From contig NZ_FODV01000013.1 in NCBI RefSeq assembly GCF_900110465.1, forward strand, positions 1 to 64,000: DNA of 64,000 nucleotides. Reading direction: 5' to 3'. This stretch comes from Halogranum amylolyticum (lineage in GTDB: Archaea > Halobacteriota > Halobacteria > Halobacteriales > Haloferacaceae). The notes below the pieces were generated by a model, which was not told where the DNA came from, searched no databases, and saw only the letters and a program-made list of their open reading frames with translations. This document shows, one piece after another, positions 33,935-42,387 of the stretch (position 1 is its first letter; each line of letters opens with the position of its first letter). A program made the translations under genes and the position numbers.

Positions 33935-35191
33935 TTAGTCAGGCAGCGCAGCAGTACCACGGTCGACGCCACCCGCATTCTCGAGATTGTCTGGGTCGAC
34001 ATCGAAGTCGAAGACAGCCTGTGGGACGGAGACGGTCACACACGTATTTGGCAAGTCAACGACGCCCGCAAGTCGGCTCTCGACCGGGGCTGTGCTGAGG
34101 ATGATGTACGCCTGTTCTTTCGTATACCCAAAGTTACTCAGGTAGTCAATGGCGTCGAGACAGGCACGACGCATCCCGATGTTGGCGTTCTTGTAGTGTT
34201 GCTCTCCATCTTCCGTAACAGAGTAGCCCTCGAAGGTGATGAACTCGGAGAACTGTGGTTCGACGTTTCCAGGTTTGAAGATTGCATGGTCGACACCAAA
34301 CTTCTCCATTCCGTTTTTGATAACGTCGACCTGGAGGTCAAGCCAACCAGGCATCTCGATGGCTCCACAGAACGTGATCTCGCCGTCGCCCTGCGAGAAG
34401 TGCAGGTCGCCAGTAACAATCTTCCCGCCCTCGACAAAGACGGGAAGATAGACACGCGACCCCCGGCTAAGGTTCTTGATATCACAGTTCCCAGCATTCT
34501 CGCGTGGGGGGATTGTCCGGGCTGCCTTCTCTGCGGCTTCTTCGACAGCTTCGTCGTCCATGTCACCGAGAAGGACGTCGTTTGGTTCCGGTGGAAGCGC
34601 AAGGGGCGGTTCGTCCTCACCGGTCTCGTGGTTGACCGCCGTTTTGTCGTTGGGGCCGCGTTCGATGAGGGCACGCTCACGCTCGTTCCACTCCTCAAGG
34701 AGTTCATGCGAAGGAGACGTACCGAGAATGCCGGGGTGGGAGAGGCCGGCAAAGTGGACATCGGGGACGTGACGCGAGTGCGTGTAGACACCGTCGAATT
34801 CCCAGATTGCCTTCCGGGCATTTGGGAATTTGTCAGTGAGGAAGCCACCTCCGTTCTCTTGGTCGAAAATACCGGTGAATCCCCATTCAAGGTCGGGGAA
34901 CGGACCGAGATCGAGAATGTCAACGACGAGCAAATCGCCGGGTTCAGCGCCTTCGACCTCGATCGGGCCACTGAGGTGGTGGTTCGGGTCAAGTTCCATG
35001 TCCCGAATGTCGTTGGCACTGTCGTCGTTAGAGACTTGGCCACCAGTCCAATCGAGGGTCTCAACACGGAATTTGTCACCCGGTTCAACAGATGCTGCCG
35101 CCGGCACGTCCGGGTGCCATCGGTTGACGATGGGATCTGGTTGCTCTTCCGGTGATGCGTCAACGTCGACCTCGAAAACAGTCTCAGGCAT
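33935..35191 (-). CDS. Acetamidase/formamidase family protein, copy 2
   Basis: 418 residues from MPETVFEVDVDASPEEQPDP. It carries the same blocks as copy 1 (NRWHPDVPAA, DWTGGQVSNDDSAN, SGPIEVEGAEPGDLLVVDIL, GDLHFSQGDGEITFCGAIEM). A TTTTTATC box about 28 nt upstream of ATG 35191 supports this start. It probably heads the four-gene minus-strand cluster (formamidase, crcB, crcB, formamidase). The divergence between copies suggests distinct amide preferences. Confidence 0.93.
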   Translation of the reverse strand: MPETVFEVDVDASPEEQPDPIVNRWHPDVPAAASVEPGDKFRVETLDWTGGQVSNDDSANDIRDMELDPNHHLSGPIEVEGAEPGDLLVVDILDLGPFPDLEWGFTGIFDQENGGGFLTDKFPNARKAIWEFDGVYTHSRHVPDVHFAGLSHPGILGTSPSHELLEEWNERERALIERGPNDKTAVNHETGEDEPPLALPPEPNDVLLGDMDDEAVEEAAEKAARTIPPRENAGNCDIKNLSRGSRVYLPVFVEGGKIVTGDLHFSQGDGEITFCGAIEMPGWLDLQVDVIKNGMEKFGVDHAIFKPGNVEPQFSEFITFEGYSVTEDGEQHYKNANIGMRRACLDAIDYLSNFGYTKEQAYIILSTAPVESRLAGVVDLPNTCVTVSVPQAVFDFDVDPDNLENAGGVDRGTAALPD

Positions 35192-35398
35192 GATGCATGA
35201 TAACAAGCATCCTGACTGATAAAAAATCTAGCTATTATTTTTCATTAAATTACTATTTGATAATTTGGGTGTCAAGAGACAGCTCACAAGAATCCACACA
35301 GTCATCGTAGCTTGCTTCACGGACTTCAGGTGGGTTTAGTTGCCGCACACAAATCGCCGCCTCGGGACGGATAGAGCAGAAAAGGACAGTCCAAACTC

Positions 35399-37081
35399 TT
35401 AGTGACCAATCGCCCAGGGGTACCCTTCAGTATGCTGAAGGCCAGTATGATCGTGGTCGTGGTCATGGTCATGTCCGTGGCTATTCGTCGTCTGCTCAGC
35501 GGCGATCACGTCGTCGACACGGAGAATCATTGTCGCTCCCTCAAGTGCATTCCTGATCGCGTACTGTTTCACTGCAAGCGGTTCAAGAACGTCCTTCGTT
35601 CGCATATCTGCGAGTGTGCCATTGGTAACGTCGACCCCCACTGTCATCTCACCCTGATGGTGGCGTGCACGAAGGTCAATGAGTGTATCAACCGGATCGC
35701 ATCCAGCGCTGGCTGCGAGTGTCGCAGGAACCGTCTCCAGCGCGTCAGCAAACGCTTCGATAGCGAGTTGTTCTCGGGTCCCAACCTGGGAGGCATACGA
35801 ATTGAGGTGGTATGCAAGTGAGAGTTCGATTGCACCACCGCCAGGGACAACGGCCTGTCCTTGGAGGGCAAGCTGGATGACAGCGATGCAGTCCTTGAGT
35901 ACCCGCTTCGTTTCCTCAGCAACGTGTTCAGTACCACCTCGAAGCAGGAAAGACACATGTGCACCCGAGATCGCTGTCGAGATGATAACAAGTTCGGTCG
36001 AGCCGACAGTGCGCCGTTCAATATGTGGTGCCTGTCCAACTGTCGCCGGTGACAACGCATCAACCGAGCGTTCGAGCGCTGCATCAGTCACGTGGGCCAG
36101 TTTGTTAATCTCGTCTTGTCGTGTTCGTTCGATTGCGAGGATTCCCGCTCGAGCAAGCCGTGACCGAATCTCGTCGTCGATGCTCTTCTGACAGAACACG
36201 ACGTCAACACCAAGGTCAGCGAGTTTCTGGACTGCTTCGATACGGACTGATTCCTCATACGACTGTAAGTCCCGAAGTTGGGATGGGTCACTGACCGTCG
36301 TGTTCGCCACAGCGTCAGCTTTCTCGATCGTGAGTTCGGCATCAAGGAGTGCGACGGTCGCCGACTCGTACGTATCGGGCAGGTGAGGCGCGAACACTTC
36401 GATCGATGTAGAAGAACTCCCAACATCGATACTGAGTCCATCGAGAAGAGTAGAATCACGGAGTGATCCGCCTGGCACTGATTGGAGAGTCATATTTCGG
36501 ACATCGACGGCGTCTCCCCCGGCGATTTCGGAGAGTCCACGAACGGCTAATTCAGAGAGATACCGGGCGGATTCGTTGTCCCATTTCCCCGTCACCGCAG
36601 TTGCGCCGATTCGTCGCAACTCAGCTTCGTCTGTCGGATCAACATCAATTGTTTCGGCCTGGAGACGGTCGAGAGCCACCTCGCCAGCCTTCCGGTAGCC
36701 CTCAATGATTGTTGTGGGATGGACACCCATTTCAAGAAGATCCTCAGCTGCTTCGAGTAATGCACCCATGAGCGTGACTGCTGTGGTCGACCCATCACCG
36801 ACAGCGTTATTCTGACTTTGGGCGGTCTCAACGAGCATCTTCGCCGTTGGATCAGTCACGTCCATTCGGTCGAGAATACTTGCGCCATCGTTTGTGACGA
36901 TGACCGTACCGTTACTCCCAATAATCATCTTGTCCATGCCGTTTGGTCCAAGTGTCGTTCGAACCGTCTCTGCGAGCGATTTTGCCGCGGCAATGTTCGC
37001 TGCCTGCGCCGTCGCACCTTCAGTGCGGTCGACTTCGTGTGTAACCCACAGATTCGACCCGCGTTTGCGACGTTGTGTCAT
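35399..37081 (-). CDS. Thermosome (group II chaperonin) subunit
   Basis: 560 residues from MTQRRKRGSNLWVTHEVDRT. Equatorial ATPase motifs: TLGPNGMDKM (43-52), NDGASIL (64-70) and GDGSTT (95-100). A Cct-type apical domain is in the middle and the second equatorial half ends in GATMILRVDDVI. The C-terminus is unusual: a histidine/aspartate run (HGHDHDHDHDH) instead of the Gly-Met-rich tail of the main haloarchaeal subunits, suggesting metal binding. It looks like a diverged accessory paralogue (Cct3-like) rather than the main subunit. It is divergent from the 37185 gene. Confidence 0.93.
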   Translation of the reverse strand: MTQRRKRGSNLWVTHEVDRTEGATAQAANIAAAKSLAETVRTTLGPNGMDKMIIGSNGTVIVTNDGASILDRMDVTDPTAKMLVETAQSQNNAVGDGSTTAVTLMGALLEAAEDLLEMGVHPTTIIEGYRKAGEVALDRLQAETIDVDPTDEAELRRIGATAVTGKWDNESARYLSELAVRGLSEIAGGDAVDVRNMTLQSVPGGSLRDSTLLDGLSIDVGSSSTSIEVFAPHLPDTYESATVALLDAELTIEKADAVANTTVSDPSQLRDLQSYEESVRIEAVQKLADLGVDVVFCQKSIDDEIRSRLARAGILAIERTRQDEINKLAHVTDAALERSVDALSPATVGQAPHIERRTVGSTELVIISTAISGAHVSFLLRGGTEHVAEETKRVLKDCIAVIQLALQGQAVVPGGGAIELSLAYHLNSYASQVGTREQLAIEAFADALETVPATLAASAGCDPVDTLIDLRARHHQGEMTVGVDVTNGTLADMRTKDVLEPLAVKQYAIRNALEGATMILRVDDVIAAEQTTNSHGHDHDHDHDHTGLQHTEGYPWAIGH

Positions 37082-37184
37082 GTCATCTCGAATCAGTGCT
37101 CTCATACGGCATAAGTCATTGCATCAGAATAACAGGTCTGACGGGGATAAGGCTAAGGACGTCGACTCAGAAACCTCGCTATCC

Positions 37185-37814
37185 ATGTCATCACCTCACT
37201 TACCAAACCTCGACGAGTGCGTAGAGATATATCTCAACGTCTGGGACGAGTTCAGGACTGAGTCATTCAGTATCAATGAGTTCGTAGTTGAACTGCAAAG
37301 CCGGAACCCTGACACAGACATCTTCGCCGATGGTGGTCCCCAACGACAATTTGACCTTCTCGTGGCCTACGGCCTCTTCGAAAAGGTGTCGAGCAACCGG
37401 TACCAGGTGCGATGTTCTCCCGATGAAACACAACTGGAATGGTGGCAACAACTTGAGACCCAAATCGAGACACTCCACAATGCAGTTCACCAGACCCAGC
37501 AAATAACCTCAGGCGAAAATACTCATCCACTCTTGACCTACCGCGGTGATAGATATGTCAGTCTTTATATTAATCAGCAAACCCAGCATACCGACATTAG
37601 TGAATCATTAGAAGAAATCGAAGAGTTTCACGATGGGATCGTCCTACGGTCACCAGCGATGATTGCAGACGACGTTCAAGATATCGCCGACTCGCTCTCT
37701 GCCGGGAAGTTGAATGCCGAAGAGGTATTTGAAAAAGTTAATTCGGAAGTGAAAGGCGCAGATAGTACTGACCTGGAGTTCCGGCTCTACATGAACCCAC
37801 ACCACAACAGCTGA
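37185..37814 (+). CDS. Hypothetical haloarchaeal protein
   Basis: 209 residues from MSSPHLPNLDECVEIYLNVW. The N-terminal ~90 residues look like a winged-helix-type fold (FSINEFVVELQSRNPD, FDLLVAYGLFEKVSSNRYQV). A basic-acidic C-terminal region follows without motifs. The upstream in-frame extension overlaps the thermosome gene and is discarded. Function is unknown. It lies 38 nt before the AhpD-like gene and may be co-transcribed with it. Confidence 0.8.
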   Translation: MSSPHLPNLDECVEIYLNVWDEFRTESFSINEFVVELQSRNPDTDIFADGGPQRQFDLLVAYGLFEKVSSNRYQVRCSPDETQLEWWQQLETQIETLHNAVHQTQQITSGENTHPLLTYRGDRYVSLYINQQTQHTDISESLEEIEEFHDGIVLRSPAMIADDVQDIADSLSAGKLNAEEVFEKVNSEVKGADSTDLEFRLYMNPHHNS

Positions 37815-37852
37815 CAAAAGACTATAATGTCATACGGTACCATTGCTCGTCC

Positions 37853-38428
37853 ATGCCATCGCGAATCGAACCACTATCACCGACCGACGTCGAAGATAAC
37901 GAACTCAGACAACTGCTAGAGGAGACACAAGACGGCTGGTACCAAGAGACTGCATTCTTTGGGGCGATGGCGTACGTGCCAGATCTTTTGGAGCGAATTT
38001 ATTCGCTTTTCGCTGTGTTTCCGGTTAACGAGCAGATCGACCTTGAGTTACTTGAGCTAATGCGGTTACGTATCGCTACGGTCCATGAATGTGCGTACTG
38101 TGCGACGGTTCGCACTGTCGCTGTCGAGGATACAATCGCAGAGAAAGAGGATGCAGTGATGCGCTCAGAGATAGACGAACAGCCGTTGACGACTCGGGAA
38201 GTTGCTGCAGTCCGTCTCGCTGATTCTCTTGCCGAAAATCCGCAACGATTGTCCGATACTGAGTTTACTGCACTGCAGGAACCATTTACCGAAGAGGAAT
38301 TTATCGAGCTCTTGATATTTGCCAGTATCGAGGTCGGCTTCGACCGCTTCTGTATTGCACTCCGGCTCGATACAACAACCGAGAGCGACTACCCATCGGG
38401 ACTTGAGTACCCCCACAACCCAGAGTGA
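37853..38428 (+). CDS. Carboxymuconolactone decarboxylase/AhpD-like protein
   Basis: 191 all-helical residues with the AhpD-type redox motif HECAYCATVR (Cys80, Cys83). In AhpD the two cysteines and an upstream Glu/His relay carry out alkylhydroperoxidase chemistry. A TATA-like ACTATAATG lies about 25 nt upstream, suggesting its own promoter. The role is probably peroxide or thiol redox defence; the substrate is unknown. Confidence 0.88.
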   Translation: MPSRIEPLSPTDVEDNELRQLLEETQDGWYQETAFFGAMAYVPDLLERIYSLFAVFPVNEQIDLELLELMRLRIATVHECAYCATVRTVAVEDTIAEKEDAVMRSEIDEQPLTTREVAAVRLADSLAENPQRLSDTEFTALQEPFTEEEFIELLIFASIEVGFDRFCIALRLDTTTESDYPSGLEYPHNPE

Positions 38429-38541
38429 TAATTCTCCATATTAGCAATTGAAAAAGCATTGTAAATATAACAAAATTATAAATGTCGAAATCCCATGTGT
38501 GGTATTGTCAGCCATGTTGGCAAAACACCGGGTGGTGAGAG

Positions 38542-39066
38542 ATGACGCTGTATAGCGTACTTGGAATGGGACTGCTATTCGTGGGGGGCGTCTTGATGGT
38601 CAATGGGCTGTGGTTACATGGGCATGGAGCGGACCGTGATGTTGCGGTGTTTAATCTCCTCGTCGGGGTGATTACATTCTTAATCGTGCTCTGGTGGGGC
38701 TTCGGTGGAGCGGCTTCAGAAGGAACGCCATTTAATGCAGCTGGAACAATGTTGTTCTCATTCACATATCTCTGGCTTGGTGTTAATGCACATCGGGGTA
38801 TCGAAGATCAGCGTTCGTTTGGTTGGTACTGTGCATTTGTAGCCGTTGTTGCCCTTCCGACAGGCTATCTCGTCTTGCAAACTGGTGACCTGGGTCTAAG
38901 TCTTCTCTGGTGGATTTGGGCCGTGTTATGGGCCGCATTTTTTGTTCTTCTGGCATTGAACCGAGACGAATATACGGCACCAATTGCTTCATTCACAGGT
39001 ATCGTTGGTGCCATCACTGCCATTGCTGGTTACCTGATGGCGGCCGGGTTCTGGCCTTGGGCCTAA
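38542..39066 (+). CDS. AmiS/UreI family amide or urea channel
   Basis: 174 residues, six transmembrane helices. Family features include GLLFVGGVLMVNGLWLHG, FTYLWLGVNAHRG and FGWYCAFVAVVALPTG. AmiS/UreI proteins pass acetamide, formamide or urea by facilitated diffusion. No urease genes are in the window, but two formamidase-type amidases lie nearby, so small amides are the likelier cargo. AT-rich sequence with TATA-like words (38463-38480) precedes it. Confidence 0.9.
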   Translation: MTLYSVLGMGLLFVGGVLMVNGLWLHGHGADRDVAVFNLLVGVITFLIVLWWGFGGAASEGTPFNAAGTMLFSFTYLWLGVNAHRGIEDQRSFGWYCAFVAVVALPTGYLVLQTGDLGLSLLWWIWAVLWAAFFVLLALNRDEYTAPIASFTGIVGAITAIAGYLMAAGFWPWA

Positions 39067-39097
39067 ACAACTACAAATCGACTCCATCACTAGGGCG

Positions 39098-39511
39098 CTA
39101 CGACTCGGCGACGATCTCGGCGAAGGCCACGTTCTCGCGAACCGTCTGAATCTTCACGTCCACGACGTCGCCGGGGTGGCCACCGTCGACGATGACGACG
39201 TAGCCGCGCTCGACCTTCGCGATGCCGTCACCTTGCTCACCAAGCGTCTCGATTGTGACCTCCCGTACTTCGCCCTCCTCGACGGGCGGGCCCTGCTGCA
39301 CCTGTGGTTCCGTGTCCGAGGAAGCGGCCGAAGACGAGTCTGACGACGACGCCGCGGCAGTATGCGTGAGCACGCCAACGCGATAGAACCCGCCGACGTC
39401 GAGTTCGCCGTGTGCAACTTCTTCGCGTGGAATCTCGATACGGTACGACCCCTTCCGTTCGGTCACAGACGCAGTACACAGACACTGCAGTGAGTCAGGA
39501 ATTTCGACCAT
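39098..39511 (-). CDS. TRAM-domain RNA-binding protein
   Basis: 137 residues. The C-terminal 58 residues are a TRAM domain (REVTIETLGEQGDGIAKVER, GYVVIVDGGHPGDVVDVKIQ). The N-terminal half carries a short beta segment and a Ser/Ala-rich linker (SSSDSSSAASSD). TRAM is an OB-fold RNA-binding domain; small haloarchaeal TRAM proteins have been linked to RNA chaperone roles. ATG 39511 gives a clean N-terminus (MVEIPDSLQCLC). Monocistronic. Confidence 0.92.
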   Translation of the reverse strand: MVEIPDSLQCLCTASVTERKGSYRIEIPREEVAHGELDVGGFYRVGVLTHTAAASSSDSSSAASSDTEPQVQQGPPVEEGEVREVTIETLGEQGDGIAKVERGYVVIVDGGHPGDVVDVKIQTVRENVAFAEIVAES

Positions 39512-39826
39512 CGGCGTAGTGACCGTGCTTCGAGAGATCACTGTATAATGGTCTAGGTCGCTCGTATCGTAAACCATCACTCGAGCGGGCCATTCGCAGC
39601 TCATTAACCAACAGAGCCGAGTATGTTGATTAATCGGCACCGCGCCGACGGTCGAGCGCCCAGCCGTAAACGAGAGACCCGAAACCAACTGACGGCCCCA
39701 CGAGAGCGACAGAGAACTCTGAAATGATTCTCAGGATGGTGTAGGCGTCCCAAACGCTGTCTCGACAGGTCACGCTGTTACACTAAACCCCAACAATCAC
39801 CGTAGCAGCGGCGCAACGGACTCCTC

Positions 39827-40045
39827 ATGCGGCATTCGCCGAACCGATTGACCCCAACACAACAAACAGCCTTCGAACAGATCGAACAGGCGGTTGCAAC
39901 AGACGAGCCATTCACGCACGACACAGCGATCGACTGGATCACTGCCGGCGAAGTCGAGCACTCCGAGGCCGAAGCGCTTCTCGAACAGCTGCTGTTGAAA
40001 GGCTATCTCTACGAGACCGACGTCGGCCTCCGAATTACGAAGTGA
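39827..40045 (+). CDS. 72-residue helical protein (family also present as a pseudogene)
   Basis: Reads MRHSPNRLTPTQQTAFEQIE, then HDTAIDWITAGEVEHSEAEA and LLEQLLLKGYLYETDVGLRI. The last 25 residues resemble the wing of a winged helix. A frameshifted relative is at 2800-2998, showing that the family is mobile or repeatedly duplicated. It lies just before the 58-bp-repeat array. Function unknown. Confidence 0.75.
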   Translation: MRHSPNRLTPTQQTAFEQIEQAVATDEPFTHDTAIDWITAGEVEHSEAEALLEQLLLKGYLYETDVGLRITK

Positions 40046-40084
40046 CAGCCGCAACGTATTCTCCACTCTGTCTGTTGCACGACT

Positions 40085-40143
40085 TTCCTGACAAGAATTG
40101 ATTAGGTTTCTCTGTTCGTGCTGAACTCAGCGCGCAAGTCGGC
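40085..40143 (+). repeat. 58-bp cassette repeat, array copy 1 (most diverged)
   Basis: Ends with the conserved CGTGCTGAACTCAGCGCGCA. The middle differs from the other copies. It precedes the membrane gene at 40214. Confidence 0.7.
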
Positions 40144-40213
40144 CATTGGCTCGGATGATATATTCGCGGAGATTATCCAGAAAGTATTTGTCAACGTTCC
40201 ATCTAAATTGCAT

Positions 40214-40453
40214 ATGAGTTCCAGCGGTCTTAGTAGATTTGCAGCAGGTCAGCGATTCGTTTCGGTCGGCCTTCGAGTAGCAGGAATCATCTTACTCGCC
40301 TTGCTCGTAGAGTTGTACATCGGAATGACACTCATCACCGTCCCGTTCCTCCTGCCAGAACAGGCTGCCCCTGTTCGCGATCTACTCATGTCATTCGTGC
40401 GTTTGACCGGTGTCTCCCTTGCAGTCGTTTACGGTATCGCCAATCTGCAGTGA
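40214..40453 (+). CDS. 79-residue two-helix membrane protein (cassette gene 1)
   Basis: From MSSSGLSRFAAGQRFVSVGL. Two hydrophobic helices (about residues 20-44 and 53-74) separated by a short loop with PEQAAPVRD. AT-richer than chromosomal neighbours. ATG 40214 is preferred to upstream in-frame starts that lie in the repeat. It sits between repeats 1 and 2. No family recognised. Confidence 0.65.
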   Translation: MSSSGLSRFAAGQRFVSVGLRVAGIILLALLVELYIGMTLITVPFLLPEQAAPVRDLLMSFVRLTGVSLAVVYGIANLQ

Positions 40454-40518
40454 ATTTCGCGCAGATAATCGTGAGTCCTTCATAGAGCGCGCTATGAGAC
40501 TACACCCGAGGTTGGGCC

Positions 40519-40545
40519 TGCTGAACTTACTCTCTAAGTTCAGCA
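40519..40545. repeat. 11-bp perfect inverted repeat just before cassette repeat 2
   Basis: TGCTGAACTTA (40519-40529) and its complement (40535-40545) flank a 5-nt loop. The arm is the same word as the conserved TGCTGAACT.. part of the 58-bp repeat, so a partial inverted repeat copy sits next to a direct one. It may act as terminator or recombination site. Confidence 0.5.
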
Positions 40546-40551
40546 CGCAGA

Positions 40552-40609
40552 TTCTGACAGCGTTCGGTGAGGTTTCTGTGGTCGTGCTGAATAGAGCGCG
40601 CATATCTTA
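40552..40609 (+). repeat. 58-bp cassette repeat, array copy 2
   Basis: TTCTGACAGCGTTCGGTGAG start and GTGCTGAATAGAGCGCGC end; closest to copy 4. Confidence 0.75.
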
Positions 40610-40666
40610 CAATGATTTTTTGTTGTGACCCAATAGATTGATTTACTGAGTATTCAATGTCGAAAT

Positions 40667-40843
40667 GTGTCTGAGACCCTCCACCGCCAATTAAACGTCC
40701 TAATTGTAATCTGCTCGGCAATCCTCGGAATCGCTTTGACATATCTCTTCTTAAGCAGTCAGGTTGGATTCCTATTCTTCGTCTTTGCGGGAATCCCGGC
40801 GAGTATAATCTCGTTCTTCGCTTTCGTTTACGTTGGAAATTGA
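40667..40843 (+). CDS. 58-residue two-helix membrane protein (cassette gene 2)
   Basis: GTG start at 40667, TGA at 40841-40843. Reads SETLHRQLNVLIVICSAILG, IALTYLFLSSQVGFLFFVFA, GIPASIISFFAFVYVGN. Two transmembrane helices with a short Ser-Gln-Val-Gly turn. It lies between repeats 2 and 3. It is too short for many gene finders. No family recognised. Confidence 0.6.
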   Translation: MSETLHRQLNVLIVICSAILGIALTYLFLSSQVGFLFFVFAGIPASIISFFAFVYVGN

Positions 40844-40899
40844 GCCAGTAATCACAGTCGCCGTAGTGAACGATACACCCTCTGTATGTGTCACGCCAC

Positions 40900-40957
40900 T
40901 TCTGACAGCATCCGGAGAGTTTTCTGTGACCGTGCTGAACTCAGTGCGCGAATCGGT
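40900..40957 (+). repeat. 58-bp cassette repeat, array copy 3
   Basis: Same layout with TCCGGAGAGTTTTC in the middle. The 25 nt upstream (ACACCCTCTGTATGTG) are also shared with copy 4, so the repeated unit extends beyond 58 bp there. Confidence 0.75.
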
Positions 40958-41052
40958 CACGGTCTCAACGCTCACACCGATGGAGACGAATCGCTCTGTG
41001 CAGGCGAACCACCTTTCGGTAGGTGTTTCAATTGACTCTCTTGATATCTGGT

Positions 41053-41217
41053 ATGATTTCCCGTGAGAATCAGATAATGATTGGCTCTGCTGTGGTAGCC
41101 CTTGCTGCTCTTTTCGCCTTACGGGCATTCACGAACTTGGGATTGTTGTCGAGGTTTGTGATTATCATCGTCGCCATAGTCACCACACGATCCGCTCTCA
41201 GACGAGTGTATCTGTAA
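41053..41217 (+). CDS. 54-residue two-helix membrane protein (cassette gene 3)
   Basis: From MISRENQIMIGSAVVALAAL, ending TTRSALRRVYL. Two hydrophobic helices (about residues 9-25 and 31-45) and a basic C-terminal tail. It lies between repeats 3 and 4. A longer in-frame start at 41023 is possible. Architecture matches the other cassette genes, but the sequence is not clearly homologous. Confidence 0.6.
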   Translation: MISRENQIMIGSAVVALAALFALRAFTNLGLLSRFVIIIVAIVTTRSALRRVYL

Positions 41218-41308
41218 ACAGGCGCTACTCAGCGGTTAGTTCAGCGTGGGTGAGATGGAATAAATGAATCCTCACTGACGAACACACCCTCTGTATGTCG
41301 CACACCAC

Positions 41309-41366
41309 TACTGACAGCATTCGGTGAGGTTTCTGTGGTCGTGCTGAATAGAGAGCGCAAGTTGGT
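41309..41366 (+). repeat. 58-bp cassette repeat, array copy 4
   Basis: CTGACAGCATTCGGTGAG start and GTGCTGAATAGAGAGCGC end. It closes the array before the convergent protease gene. Confidence 0.75.
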
Positions 41367-41423
41367 CAGCGGCGACTGACTCAATCAACACTTTCTGAGG
41401 ATGGTAGAAGAGACAGTTGGCTA

Positions 41424-42308
41424 TCAATCAGACGGGAGTGGCGGGAGAGAGACATCCGGCGAGTCCGTCATGGTTTTTCTTCCCCAGACGAGGACGACTG
41501 CGCTGGCAAGCACGAACCAGAGCGGATAGTAGATTAAATCCGGGACGACGATAATCTCGGCGGTGAAGTTCAGCCACCCGTGGAAGACGATAATGCCAAA
41601 GACGCTACGACCGGTGTTGTTGTAGAGCCACGTAACAACGGTCGAGGCGGCGAGGGCGCCGGTCATGAACAGCCAGAACCCTGTAGTCGCAAATCCGACC
41701 GAGTCGTGTTGATAGGTTCCTTCAATGAAAAACAGGGGGAGATGCCAGAGCGCCCAGACAGAACCCAGAATGAGGCTTGCCCCCAACGCGGACCACTTCA
41801 GTTGAAGACGGTCTAACGCGTACCCCCTCCATCCCAGCTCTTCTAAAATTGGGGGAAGCGTTGCAAAGAACAACGCCGGAAAGATGGCGAGAGGAGTGAC
41901 ACCGAACTGAGTCACCCCTTCTCCCCACATAGGCCCAGGTCCACCGAGGAGCAGGTCCACGACACCAGCGAGAACGCTGGCACCTAAGGGTACGAGTAGA
42001 ATCACGACCAGCCAGCGGATTTCAATCCGTCGAGGGTCAGTAACGCGATTCCAGAAGTCGACTCGCCCACGTTCGTCATAGACGAGGTAGACGAACGCGA
42101 CACCAGACACACCGGGGACGGCAAGGCCAGCGAGGAGCAACGCGAGTCCCACCGCACTATCGAAACTTACCCCAAGAACGATTGCTGCTAGCCAGAATGT
42201 CCACGTCCCCCCTACGGCGACGGCGAGGTACAGCCACCAACTTCCGACACCGGTGGAGACGCTCTCGATCCGTTCATTCGATTCAACGCGCGGAGTTGAT
42301 GTATTCAT
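41424..42308 (-). CDS. CPBP family intramembrane metalloprotease
   Basis: About 294 residues, eight or so hydrophobic helices. The CPBP/Abi (Rce1-like) motifs are EELGWRGYALDRL (Glu156-Glu157 region), LWHLPLFF (His about 189) and FHGWLNFTAEI. These proteases cleave within the membrane; prokaryotic members are linked to bacteriocin immunity or protein maturation. ATG 42308 (MNTSTPRVES) is preferred over 42335, which adds a hydrophobic stretch of poor quality. It is convergent to the membrane-gene array. Confidence 0.9.
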   Translation of the reverse strand: MNTSTPRVESNERIESVSTGVGSWWLYLAVAVGGTWTFWLAAIVLGVSFDSAVGLALLLAGLAVPGVSGVAFVYLVYDERGRVDFWNRVTDPRRIEIRWLVVILLVPLGASVLAGVVDLLLGGPGPMWGEGVTQFGVTPLAIFPALFFATLPPILEELGWRGYALDRLQLKWSALGASLILGSVWALWHLPLFFIEGTYQHDSVGFATTGFWLFMTGALAASTVVTWLYNNTGRSVFGIIVFHGWLNFTAEIIVVPDLIYYPLWFVLASAVVLVWGRKTMTDSPDVSLPPLPSD

Positions 42309-42387
42309 AATTGTCGATATGACTACGTCAAACATAACCTACTCTGTTGGTTCTCAAGAACAGAGATTCACCGATGACCGGATGTGG

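Noticed and set aside
40085..41366. Reading the 58-bp repeats as a CRISPR array
   Set aside because: Spacing of 290-410 nt with genes in between and no short uniform spacers is not CRISPR-like.
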